From positions 248,001 through 312,000 of the forward strand of contig NC_013790.1 in assembly GCF_000024185.1 (NCBI RefSeq): a stretch of 64,000 nucleotides of DNA, read 5' to 3'. Origin of the DNA: Methanobrevibacter ruminantium M1 (GTDB taxonomy: Archaea > Methanobacteriota > Methanobacteria > Methanobacteriales > Methanobacteriaceae). Within the stretch, counting starts at the first letter, position 1, and every line of letters begins with the position of its first letter. This document shows positions 26,857 through 34,731 of this stretch, piece by piece. A program made the translations under genes and the position numbers. The notes under the pieces are model-generated. The model ran no database searches, had not been told where the DNA came from, and saw only the letters and a program-made list of their open reading frames with translations.

Positions 26857-27294
26857 TTAAATCTTAAAATCTCTTTTTTCTAAAGTCAATCTTAATGTAG
26901 GTGTAACCATATCATTTTTATAAAGCTCCTTCAACTCTTCTATGCTCACCCACTTAAAATCATCATGCTCTGAACTTATTTCCACTTCTCCGCCCATTAT
27001 CTCAAGATTCATCATTAACTGAACAGTGCTTATCGGCTGATTGGTTCTTCTACTTATGAATTCATCTTGTACTGTCTCAAATAAGCTCACTATATTTACA
27101 TCAAGATTGGTTTCTTCCTTGAATTCCCTAATCAATGCTTCATCAAAGAATTCTCCGGGATCCACTTTTCCTCCTGGAAGCTCGTATTTATTAGGATTGT
27201 TTCTTGACTTGGGATGTCTTCTAAGGATTAATATCTTATCTTCCTGTTGAACTATCCCTCTTACTGTCAATCCCCAGTCTTTTCTATTTGTCAT
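26857..27294 (-). CDS. Nudix hydrolase (8-oxo-dGTP/NTP type uncertain)
   Basis: A 145-residue Nudix enzyme. The Nudix box reads GGKVDPGEFFDEALIREFKE followed by ETNLDV, matching G-x5-E-x7-R-E-x2-E-E with all metal-binding glutamates. The N-terminus WGLTVRGIVQQEDKILILRR is as in MutT-like pyrophosphohydrolases that cleave nucleoside diphosphates linked to another group. Substrate is unknown. It is divergent from lysA and probably monocistronic; start follows GTGATAATATG. Confidence 0.88.
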   Translation of the reverse strand: MTNRKDWGLTVRGIVQQEDKILILRRHPKSRNNPNKYELPGGKVDPGEFFDEALIREFKEETNLDVNIVSLFETVQDEFISRRTNQPISTVQLMMNLEIMGGEVEISSEHDDFKWVSIEELKELYKNDMVTPTLRLTLEKRDFKI

Positions 27295-27574
27295 ATTATC
27301 ACATTTCTATTGTTTTAATTAAGTTTTTTCTAAAAAAGCTGAAACCTTTATTAAGTTTATTATAAAAAATTTAAACCTTTAATTAATTTATTCTAGAAAA
27401 CTTTAAACCTAATAGTTATTTTATTTGGATTTCATTAATAAAATATTTAGTTTTTTCTAGTCGGATATTCAAGTTCCTTAAATAATTTTATATATTAGTT
27501 TAAATAGACATTTATTGAAAACTTATTTTTAAGATTATTGCAGTATAATTTTAATATTTTCATGGAGGCTAATT

Positions 27575-28858
27575 ATGGATTTAAACATAAAGACAAACGA
27601 CAAAGGCCATTTAGATATTGGCGGTGCTGATGCTTGTGAACTTGTAGAAGAGTATGGCACTCCTATCTATGTAATAGACGAAGAAAGAGTTAGAGACAAC
27701 TACAACAGATTTTATAATGCTTTTACTAAATTTTATCCTAAATTTAAAGTATTCTATGCATGCAAAGCAAATACAAACATTGCAGTGCTCAAAATCCTCG
27801 AAGAGGAAGGATGCTGTATCGATGCAGTTTCCCCTGGAGAAGTCTATATCTGTAAAAAGATGGGATTTTCCGGAGACAGGATACTCTTTACAGGAAACAA
27901 CATTAGAAACGATGAGATGGACTATGTAAACAGCGAAGACGTTATCCTAAACATCGATTCCGTCTCTGCCCTTAAAAGGTTAGCTGAAAGCATCGATCCA
28001 CAAGGTAAAAAGATCTCTTTCAGAGTAAACCCTATGGTAGGTGCAGGCCACCACGGTCATTGTATCACTGGTGGGGAAATGAGTAAATTCGGTATTATGG
28101 AAACCGAAGCTGTAGAGATTTACAAATTAGCTAAGGAATTAGGATTCGAGCCTGTAGGTATGCACTCTCACATCGGTTCAGGCATTCTTGACCCGGAACC
28201 ATTCAAATTAGCTATAGAATCTACAATGAACATTGCAGGTAAGGTCCACCAAGAAGCTGGAATTGACTTTGAGTTTATTGACTTCGGTGGAGGAGTCGGT
28301 ATTCCTTACACTCCAGAAGAAGAGCTTTTAGACTTAGAGCACTTTGCAGAGGAAAATATAAAATTATTCAAAGAAAAATTAGAAGAGTTTGACATGGGAG
28401 AACCTATTTTATACCTTGAACCTGGAAGATACATTGTAGGTGACGCTTCTGTAATACTTGTTGAAGTAAACAGCGTAAAGGAAAGTTATAGAAAATTCAT
28501 CGGAGTCGATGCAGGATTCAACACTCTTCTTAGACCTGCCATGTATGATTCCTACCATCACATTGTAGTTGCAAACAAGATGAATGAAGAGCCTACCCAA
28601 ACTGTAGACGTTGCTGGTAATGTCTGTGAATCAGGAGACCTCTTTGCAAGGGACAGACCACTTCCAGATATTGAGGAAGGTGACATATTAGGAATATTGA
28701 ATGCTGGCGCATACGGTTATACCATGGCTTCCAACTACAATTCAAGACCGCTTCCAGCAGAGATCCTTGTTAAAAACGGAGAATCCTTTGTTATTCGTGA
28801 AGCACAGACCTTTGATGACATATTTGAAAAGCAATCCATTCCAGAACACTTGAAATAG
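27575..28858 (+). CDS. lysA: Diaminopimelate decarboxylase LysA
   Basis: A 427-residue fold-III PLP decarboxylase, last step of lysine synthesis (meso-diaminopimelate to lysine). The PLP lysine is Lys64 in FYACKANTN; the family motifs [16 protein letters not shown]-like [22 protein letters not shown] and [11 protein letters not shown] are present (the last holds the catalytic Cys and its active-site loop). The RBS is GGAGG before ATG 27575. DapF follows after 61 bp, so both probably form a lysine operon. This genus has pseudomurein, so lysine is also a cell-wall component. Confidence 0.96.
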   Translation: MDLNIKTNDKGHLDIGGADACELVEEYGTPIYVIDEERVRDNYNRFYNAFTKFYPKFKVFYACKANTNIAVLKILEEEGCCIDAVSPGEVYICKKMGFSGDRILFTGNNIRNDEMDYVNSEDVILNIDSVSALKRLAESIDPQGKKISFRVNPMVGAGHHGHCITGGEMSKFGIMETEAVEIYKLAKELGFEPVGMHSHIGSGILDPEPFKLAIESTMNIAGKVHQEAGIDFEFIDFGGGVGIPYTPEEELLDLEHFAEENIKLFKEKLEEFDMGEPILYLEPGRYIVGDASVILVEVNSVKESYRKFIGVDAGFNTLLRPAMYDSYHHIVVANKMNEEPTQTVDVAGNVCESGDLFARDRPLPDIEEGDILGILNAGAYGYTMASNYNSRPLPAEILVKNGESFVIREAQTFDDIFEKQSIPEHLK

Positions 28859-28919
28859 ATGGATTATTTAAAATAGGTGCTTGTAAATAGAAAAGTACAT
28901 TATCAAATTAGGTGTTATT

Positions 28920-29783
28920 ATGGTAGATTTAAAAGGTTTAAAATTCTCTAAAATGCATGGAATCGGTAATGATTTCCCTATAATTGATGAAAGTAAAGGA
29001 GAACAAATCAAAGAAGCAGATAAGCCAGAAGCATGCAGACAGTTATGTCATAGGAACTTTGGTGTAGGGGGAGACGGAGTATTGTTCGTTGTCCCATCAG
29101 ACGTCGCTGACATTGGATACAGAATGTTCAATCCTGACGGATCTGAAGCTGAAATGTGCGGAAACGGCATTCGCTGCTTTGGAGACTTTGTCTACAGAAA
29201 CAAGATTGTGGAAAAGGAAACAATGACTGTTGAAACCAAATCAGGTATCAAAACCATTGAGATAACTGTAGAGGACGGAGAGCCTGTTCTCTTTAAGGTA
29301 AATATGGGCAAATCCACATTCAAGGTCCCTGAAATTCCTATGATTGCTGATACAGATGAATTCGTTGATGGGGATTTGGATGTGATAGATACCACTTTCA
29401 AGGCAACTTGCGTAAATGTGGGAAACCCTCATGCCATTTTGTTTGTAGACAATGTAGATGATATTGATATTGACAAATACGGACCGGCCATTGAATGCCA
29501 TGAAGTTTTCCCTGAAAAGATCAATGTTCATTTTGTTGAGGTTTTAAGCAAAAATGAAGGAAAAATGAGAACTTGGGAAAGAGGAGCTGGCGTTACCCTT
29601 GCATGTGGTACCGGTGCAACTTCAACAGCCCTTGCCGGTGTAAAATTAGGTCTTTTTGATAAGAATGTACTTCTCCACTTACCTGGAGGAGACCTTGAAT
29701 TTGAGGTCTATGAGGAAGATGGTGAGCTTGGTGCATTTATGAAAGGCCCTGCAGCATTAGTATTCAATGCTGAAATCCAATAG
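28920..29783 (+). CDS. dapF: Diaminopimelate epimerase DapF
   Basis: A 287-residue two-domain epimerase, LL- to meso-diaminopimelate, the step before LysA. Both catalytic cysteines are visible: MCGNGIRCF in the first half and LACGTGATST in the second. Other signatures: KMHGIGNDF at the N-terminus and the ERGAGVT stretch. The gene is in tandem with lysA (61-bp gap, RBS TAGGTG). It ends in a long T-rich repeat region. Intact and of normal length. Confidence 0.96.
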   Translation: MVDLKGLKFSKMHGIGNDFPIIDESKGEQIKEADKPEACRQLCHRNFGVGGDGVLFVVPSDVADIGYRMFNPDGSEAEMCGNGIRCFGDFVYRNKIVEKETMTVETKSGIKTIEITVEDGEPVLFKVNMGKSTFKVPEIPMIADTDEFVDGDLDVIDTTFKATCVNVGNPHAILFVDNVDDIDIDKYGPAIECHEVFPEKINVHFVEVLSKNEGKMRTWERGAGVTLACGTGATSTALAGVKLGLFDKNVLLHLPGGDLEFEVYEEDGELGAFMKGPAALVFNAEIQ

Positions 29784-29811
29784 AATTTATTATTCTTTAA
29801 TAATAAATTTT

Positions 29812-29940
29812 CTTTTCTTCTTTTTTTTAAATTCTTTTTTTTCTTTAAATTTTATTTCTTCTTTTTTTTAAATTCTTTTTTTCTTTAAATTTTATTTCTT
29901 CTTTTTTTTAAATTCTTTTTATTTTCTTAAAATTTTATTT
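29812..29940. repeat. Pyrimidine-rich tandem repeat after dapF
   Basis: About three copies of a roughly 50-bp unit built from TTTCTTCTTTTTTTTAAATTC and TTTTTTTCTTTAAATTTTA words. The strand asymmetry (nearly all pyrimidine on the plus strand) would make a strong U-rich terminator for dapF. Confidence 0.6.
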
Positions 29941-29999
29941 TTAATTATTTTTTCAAATTGCATTTTTTCAGACATTTATAAAATAGGATTCTGGAAAAA

Positions 30000-30242
30000 T
30001 CATCTATAATTTTCAATTTCTCTAAAGAAATCTTTATAGGGCTGCAAACCTTTATCCGCCCAAAGCTTCCAAATATTCAGCTCATTTTGAACAACACCTG
30101 CCTTGGCACAAGCTTCTTCAAGTGTTTTTCCTTCTTTCAAATAATTCAAAATGTTTCTTGATAAAATCATGAATCTTGGCAGTTCTTCTTTGTAAAAATC
30201 TAATGGACTTCCATTAAAAATAGTAAAACCCCCTAAAAACTC
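30000..30242 (-). pseudogene. Fragment of a small helix-turn-helix-like protein
   Basis: The minus strand stays open for 81 codons and looks coding: FTIFNGSPLDFYKEELPRFM, ILSRNILNYLKEGKTLEEAC, AKAGVVQNELNIWKLWADKG, LQPYKDFFREIENYR. The KEGKTLEEACAKAGVVQNEL part has the spacing of an HTH and the WxxxG...F..I tail seen in DNA-binding tails of some phage or zinc-ribbon proteins. No start codon precedes the coding-like part: the only ATG in frame is at 30170 (56 residues), and an ATG at the right place upstream (30212) is in another frame. So it is either a frameshifted remnant or a truncated gene starting at 30170. Confidence 0.6.
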
Positions 30243-30281
30243 CTATTTAAAGAATTAAATAAATTTTAATTAAATTTTAAA

Positions 30282-31010
30282 TCATATTTCCTTAATTAGA
30301 TTCCTGTCGGTTTCTATTCCTAAGTATTCTTTAGTGTAAGGGCAAGCCAGACCACATTTGGCGCATAAGCTCTTGCCGTTTGTTCTTTTCATTTCCTTCT
30401 TTATGAACTCAAAGCACTTTTCCGCATCGAAGTACTCTTCCCTTTCTCGCCTTGAGTTCCATTTCACTTCATTTATCGCATCTACAGGACATGCATCCTG
30501 GCAGTCTGTGCAATCTTCACATAAGGAGTCATCTATAGGTGTTCCCACTTTAATGGGCATGTCTGTAAGCAATGTAGAGAGTCTAAGTGCGGCACCATAT
30601 TCCGGACTGATGAGCAATGCACATCTTCCTATCCATCCAAGTCCAGATCTTGTTCCGGTTGTCTTATGGGGAATCTTGCTGGCAAGGTCTTTCAATTCCC
30701 CCGCCACCCTTTCTCTTGAAATGGCCAAGGCATTGTAATTCATGGTGTTTTTGATGTAATCCTCACCTTCAAGGATAATGTCATTCAGTTTTTGAGCCAC
30801 TTCCTTCATGGATTCAACATACAATGATTGGTCATTGGTATAGATGGTTTTCAATGCTTCCTTTTCAATTGGAATCCCTATTAAAATGCTGTTTGGATAC
30901 TCCTTAGGAACATTTCTAATGTTTTCAAGACTAGCAAAACCTACCACTTTCACTCCTTTTGATTTGAAGAACTCCTCTATTTCCCTTGAATTTCTCTCTT
31001 CCAAATTCAT
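30282..31010 (-). CDS. Double-cluster [4Fe-4S] protein related to epoxyqueuosine reductase
   Basis: A 242-residue iron-sulfur protein. Two cluster motifs are at the C-terminus: CEDCTDCQDACPVDAI and, about 45 residues later, CAKCGLACPYTKEYL. The middle holds GTRSGLGWIGRCALLISPEYG, the conserved QueG-like block. It is shorter than QueG (about 380 residues) and lacks its cobalamin-site and HEAT-repeat parts, so it is not expected to do that reaction; archaeal members of this group are uncharacterised redox proteins. The gene is followed downstream by the HTH fragment and preceded by the SAP/DUF6434 gene on the same strand. Confidence 0.85.
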   Translation of the reverse strand: MNLEERNSREIEEFFKSKGVKVVGFASLENIRNVPKEYPNSILIGIPIEKEALKTIYTNDQSLYVESMKEVAQKLNDIILEGEDYIKNTMNYNALAISRERVAGELKDLASKIPHKTTGTRSGLGWIGRCALLISPEYGAALRLSTLLTDMPIKVGTPIDDSLCEDCTDCQDACPVDAINEVKWNSRREREEYFDAEKCFEFIKKEMKRTNGKSLCAKCGLACPYTKEYLGIETDRNLIKEI

Positions 31011-31082
31011 CCTATCCTCTCAATTTGCTGATTTTGTTAGATTATATGATTAAATATGATTTTCAAATTTTTAAATATTTTC

Positions 31083-31733
31083 TTATGATTTCAATATTTT
31101 CAAATCAGAGTCTTCATACCGGTTATGGCCTTTAAGACTTTTCTTGTATTTCCAACATTTAATTGCATCATCCAGGGATCTGCCCTCATTGTCTTCAAAG
31201 AAATCCCGTATGTATTGGTTGTATTGGAATTGCCTGTCTATTTTGGTTTTCTCGTTGGAGTTCTGCAATTCATAGTAGGCATTGATTGCATCCTGATATG
31301 TTTTATCAGGATTTGCCTTCAGCCATCTTTGGAATTTTACCTTGAATTTAAATCCTTTTCCTATTTCCCTTTCAAAGAATTCCCGTTTATCTTCACTGCA
31401 TCTGAAGTTCTCACCTAAAATGGAATCCAATGTGATTTCTTGAGAATCAGAATTACTGATTTTATGATTGCAATTTTTAGTTTTATTATCATCTTTGACA
31501 GATTTGTGATTTTTGGTTTTATTTCCATCTTTGACAGATTCATCTAATGATTTGCCAGTATCCAGATAGTAAATGATTCTTTCCTCTAACTGATTTTTAC
31601 TACCGCCAATCTTCAATCCTTCTCTTCTACAGAATTCCTTTAACTCTTCCTTTAAAAAATAGTATTCCATGAAGTCTTCACTTTTCAGGTCTTTTGTTAA
31701 TTGTGGTCTTGTTTTGGTGTTTTTAGTTTTCAT
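31083..31733 (-). CDS. SAP-domain protein with DUF6434-like C-terminal domain
   Basis: A 216-residue basic protein. Residues about 14-58 form a SAP-like helix-extended-loop-helix (MEYYFLKEELKEFCRREGLK then IGGSKNQLEERIIYYLDTGK). A polar linker has a duplicated unit, SVKDGNKTKNHKSVKDDNKT, of about 12 residues. Residues about 95-155 (LDSILGENFRCSEDKREFFE; GKGFKFKVKFQRWLKANPDK; TYQDAINAYYEL) match the DUF6434 type domain found with SAP domains. It probably binds nucleic acid; the role is unknown. A short leader and no clear RBS. Confidence 0.78.
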   Translation of the reverse strand: MKTKNTKTRPQLTKDLKSEDFMEYYFLKEELKEFCRREGLKIGGSKNQLEERIIYYLDTGKSLDESVKDGNKTKNHKSVKDDNKTKNCNHKISNSDSQEITLDSILGENFRCSEDKREFFEREIGKGFKFKVKFQRWLKANPDKTYQDAINAYYELQNSNEKTKIDRQFQYNQYIRDFFEDNEGRSLDDAIKCWKYKKSLKGHNRYEDSDLKILKS

Positions 31734-31774
31734 ATTATCATAAAAATAATAATCAGTCTGAAAATTGAAATGGT

Positions 31775-32365
31775 TTAAATCTTATAGGCATTAATCAGAA
31801 CAATCTCTTCAAAGAAAAAGCTTTCGCTTTTAGCTATTTCTGCAATAAATCCATTCCTATCAAACATATCCAATGTCTTATCATTATTGGATAATGAGGA
31901 CTGAATTATCTGGACAATTCCTCCATCATTTAAATAATGTGACACTTCATTAATGAATCTATCTATGACTTTTCTTCCATCTATTCCACCGTCAAATGCA
32001 TAATTCAAATCATCATCAATAATGTCATCAGTATCGGTAGGCAGATATGGGGTATTAAATAGAATTACATCAAACTTCTCATTTTTTACAGGCTCAAATA
32101 GGTCTCCGAACTCAAGCCTTATTGTGTTGATATCGTTTAGCTTGAAGTTCTTCTCAGCAAGCTCAAGGGCATTGTAGTTGATGTCTGTTGCTGTTACATC
32201 ATCTGTTAGTAGACTTGCATACATAGAGACAAGCCCTGATCCTGTTCCTATTTCAAGGACACTTTGGCCTTCCTTTATCTCAAGGTTTTCAGCTAATAGA
32301 AAAGTGTCATCTGAAGGGATGTATACTAAATCATCTGTTTCTATTTCAAATTTCCCCATTCTCAT
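31775..32365 (-). CDS. HemK2-type glutamine methyltransferase (release factor)
   Basis: A 196-residue Rossmann-fold SAM methyltransferase of the archaeal/eukaryal HemK2/Mtq2 group, which modifies the GGQ glutamine of release factor aRF1. SAM-binding motif I is VLEIGTGSGLVSMYA and the acidic motif II follows (VTATDINYNALELA). The catalytic motif reads FNTPYLPTD, with Thr in place of the first Pro of the usual NPPY. It is the last gene of the srp54-to-hemK2 block, directly behind rsmA. An alternative ATG two codons in (32359) is possible. Confidence 0.88.
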   Translation of the reverse strand: MRMGKFEIETDDLVYIPSDDTFLLAENLEIKEGQSVLEIGTGSGLVSMYASLLTDDVTATDINYNALELAEKNFKLNDINTIRLEFGDLFEPVKNEKFDVILFNTPYLPTDTDDIIDDDLNYAFDGGIDGRKVIDRFINEVSHYLNDGGIVQIIQSSLSNNDKTLDMFDRNGFIAEIAKSESFFFEEIVLINAYKI

Positions 32366-32447
32366 AATTTTGCCTGTAAATTTGTTTGATAAGATATTTA
32401 GAGTAGTTAGATTAATTAGAATTTTTAATCAATATTCAATTAATTAT

Positions 32448-33344
32448 TTATAATTGGTCTTTTAAGAGTATAGTTAGTTCCATAATCTCTTCTGGAGCTA
32501 AATTAATGGTTCGCTCTAATAGTATTTCTTTTATTCTTGGATTTTCATCTTCCAAATCGTTTAAAATGCTTTTTAATTCCTTTTTATCTTTAAAGCCAAT
32601 TATATGTCTGGAATCAATCAATGCATTTCTTGCCTTCTTGTTTCTGTGTTGGAACAATGCCTTAACCACTTTCGAATATGTCTTATATGTTTCTTTATCT
32701 ATTTCATATTCCTTATCATTGATTCTTATTGAATCAATATTCTTTGGCTTAAGTTGGATAACCGCCGAATCTACCTTTGGAGATGGAATGAATGACTCTG
32801 GAGATACCTTTGTTAAGAACTTGACATCTGCCTTAAAGTATAGCATTGCGCTAAGTCTTGAATATTGCTTTGTTCCCACCTTTCCATTCATTCTGTCTGC
32901 AAATTCCTTCTGATACATGAGTATAGCAAGGTCAAAGTCGTGATTAAGGAACTTGAAGCTGATAGGTGAGGATATCTGATAAGGGAGGTTTGAGACTATC
33001 TTATTAAACTCTGGAAAGTCTACTTTAACTGCATCGCCGTTTATAAGCTCAACATTATTGATTTTTTCCTTTTCTAGACGTTTTTTAAGGATATTAAAAA
33101 TAGTCTCGTCTTGCTCTATGGCAATTACTTTTTTTGCTCTTTTAGCAAGCTCTATTGTAAGAGTTCCTATTCCGGGGCCAATCTCTAGGACTGTATCCTC
33201 CTTTGTTAGATTTGCATAATTGATTATTTTCTTTCTTTTAAAGTCGTCGATAAGGTAATTCTGTCCAAGGTTCTTGTTTAACTTAATATCATTTTCCTGA
33301 AGTATCCTTTTGGTTTGCTTTGCTAATGATATTTCTTCCTTCAA
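32448..33344 (-). CDS. rsmA: 16S rRNA dimethyladenosine transferase RsmA/KsgA
   Basis: A 298-residue methyltransferase that dimethylates two adjacent adenines in the 3' hairpin of 16S rRNA during small-subunit maturation. The start LNKNLGQNYLIDDFKRKKII, SAM motif VLEIGPGIGTLTIELA and the catalytic SNLPYQISSPI (NLPY) are all present. The C-terminal helical domain is complete (about residues 210-298). It lies between the DUF655 gene and hemK2 on the same strand, a common archaeal arrangement. Confidence 0.96.
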   Translation of the reverse strand: MKEEISLAKQTKRILQENDIKLNKNLGQNYLIDDFKRKKIINYANLTKEDTVLEIGPGIGTLTIELAKRAKKVIAIEQDETIFNILKKRLEKEKINNVELINGDAVKVDFPEFNKIVSNLPYQISSPISFKFLNHDFDLAILMYQKEFADRMNGKVGTKQYSRLSAMLYFKADVKFLTKVSPESFIPSPKVDSAVIQLKPKNIDSIRINDKEYEIDKETYKTYSKVVKALFQHRNKKARNALIDSRHIIGFKDKKELKSILNDLEDENPRIKEILLERTINLAPEEIMELTILLKDQL

Positions 33345-33497
33345 TTAATCACCTTAAAATTAGAATTTTAATTAATCCCCTTATTTAAAAAGAGTCAGAC
33401 GGTTTTTAAGACTTTAAGATATTTCAATAATTATAAGATATTTCAAAATTTTTTTAAAATAATGATTGTAAAAAAAGAAAAGTTAGAATGAGCAAGC

Positions 33498-34247
33498 TCA
33501 TTCTGTTTTTGGTTTATTAGTTGCTTTATTATTAGCCTTATTATTAGGTTTTTTATTCCTATTTTTATTTGGCTTTCTGTTTCTGTTGTTCCTGTTTCTG
33601 TTGTTTCTTCCTCTTCTATATCTCTTTTTATTGGAAGGATGTTTGCTTGGAACTTGAGTAAACATATAGTATTTTTTCTTGCCTCTTTTCACTTGTGTGG
33701 TGTCGAGTTCAAGGCTTACTCTTTTTGCAAGCATGTCAACAGGATCTCCAAGAAGAGGGACTCTCTTCTTTAGGTCTTCAAAGTCTTTGAAAGGCTCTTT
33801 CTTACGCTCTTCAAGAATCATTTGAGTATGTTTCTTGCCGATTCCTGGAATAAGCTCTAGCTTGTGCATCTTGATGTTTAAGGAATCTATTTCATTAAAG
33901 AACTTAATGTAAATCTCCTCTTTTGATTGGATGATTTCCTTAATTGCATATTCCAATTCGATTCTGCTTGTAGCAGTAAGCTTTTCATAATCAAGCAATC
34001 CCTTTACTCGGTTGATCTTGTCTCTTTTTCCAGAACCTATGTAAACTTTTTCATGAATTTCCAAATCAATTCCTTGTTTTGGTGTGACTTCGATTAATGT
34101 GAATTTATCAACGCCAAGAGCTTGTGCAATTGGCTTTCCACGAGCAGTTGGTCTTTCGGGATTTATATATCCAAATTTAAGATAATCTAATATAATCACA
34201 TTTTCTTCTTTCTTTGGAGCAGGATTATCAATGTTTGGATTATCCAT
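33498..34247 (-). CDS. DUF655 family protein with basic RNA-binding-like tail
   Basis: A 249-residue conserved archaeal protein. Residues about 18-180 are DUF655: IILDYLKFGYINPERPTARG, then KIHEKVYIGSGKRDKI-like residues and a helix-hairpin-helix-like MHKLELIPGIGKKHTQMILE. The last 55 residues are almost purely Lys/Arg/Asn (NRNRNNRNRKPNKNRNKKPN), a low-complexity basic tail likely to contact RNA. The start at 34247 is chosen because AGAGGTGAAAA lies 5 bp upstream; the longer frame from 34274 has no RBS. It is the head of the rsmA-hemK2 unit. Confidence 0.85.
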   Translation of the reverse strand: MDNPNIDNPAPKKEENVIILDYLKFGYINPERPTARGKPIAQALGVDKFTLIEVTPKQGIDLEIHEKVYIGSGKRDKINRVKGLLDYEKLTATSRIELEYAIKEIIQSKEEIYIKFFNEIDSLNIKMHKLELIPGIGKKHTQMILEERKKEPFKDFEDLKKRVPLLGDPVDMLAKRVSLELDTTQVKRGKKKYYMFTQVPSKHPSNKKRYRRGRNNRNRNNRNRKPNKNRNKKPNNKANNKATNKPKTE

Positions 34248-34274
34248 ATTTTCACCTCTAATAATTGTCCTCAA

Positions 34275-34731
34275 TTTTTTTTAATCTAATAATATTTTTC
34301 TCTTTTTATATTAATTTGTTAAACATTTGTTATTAATCTTTTTGTATTCTTATTAATTTTTTTAAATTATATTTATTTCGAGTATTTAACAAATCATTTT
34401 TTTATTAATATAATAAGTATTAGTTTAATAGTATAAGTATTTTAAGTGTAAATTTACTTATTTTTAATCAAATTTGATTATAATTTTCTAATTTTATTAA
34501 TTTTTTAATTAATTTTTCAGCGAATATTTGTTCTAATTTTATGAAATTAATTTAAATTAATCTAATAATTTGGTCTTAGAAAAATTGCTTCATTAAATTA
34601 ATTTAAATTAACTTATAATGAGTTGTTTTCACTTGTTTTTAAATTAAAAAAATTAAAAATGAATCTTAGAAATAATTCTAAGACTCAATTAAATCTATTT
34701 CTTGTTTCTATTCGGATTAACAAAACTATTT
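34275..34731. other. AT-rich gap between the inserted adhesin and DUF655
   Basis: No gene seen. It includes the DUF655 promoter region and AAATTAATTTAAATTAA at 34544 and again near 34595, 51 bp apart. The latter word is itself palindromic (TTAATTTAAATTAA). These flank the downstream end of the adhesin gene. Confidence 0.5.

Noticed and set aside
29812-29940. Triplex/origin-like polypyrimidine tract
   Set aside because: No replication gene or origin boxes are near and it directly follows dapF, so terminator function is the simpler reading.
31083-31733. SAP/DUF6434 protein as a phage protein
   Set aside because: No other phage genes nearby, and base composition and codon use look like those of its neighbours.
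34248-34731. Attachment-site duplication around the inserted adhesin
   Set aside because: The only repeated words are very AT-rich and both lie on one side of the gene; no integrase and no matching end on the other side.
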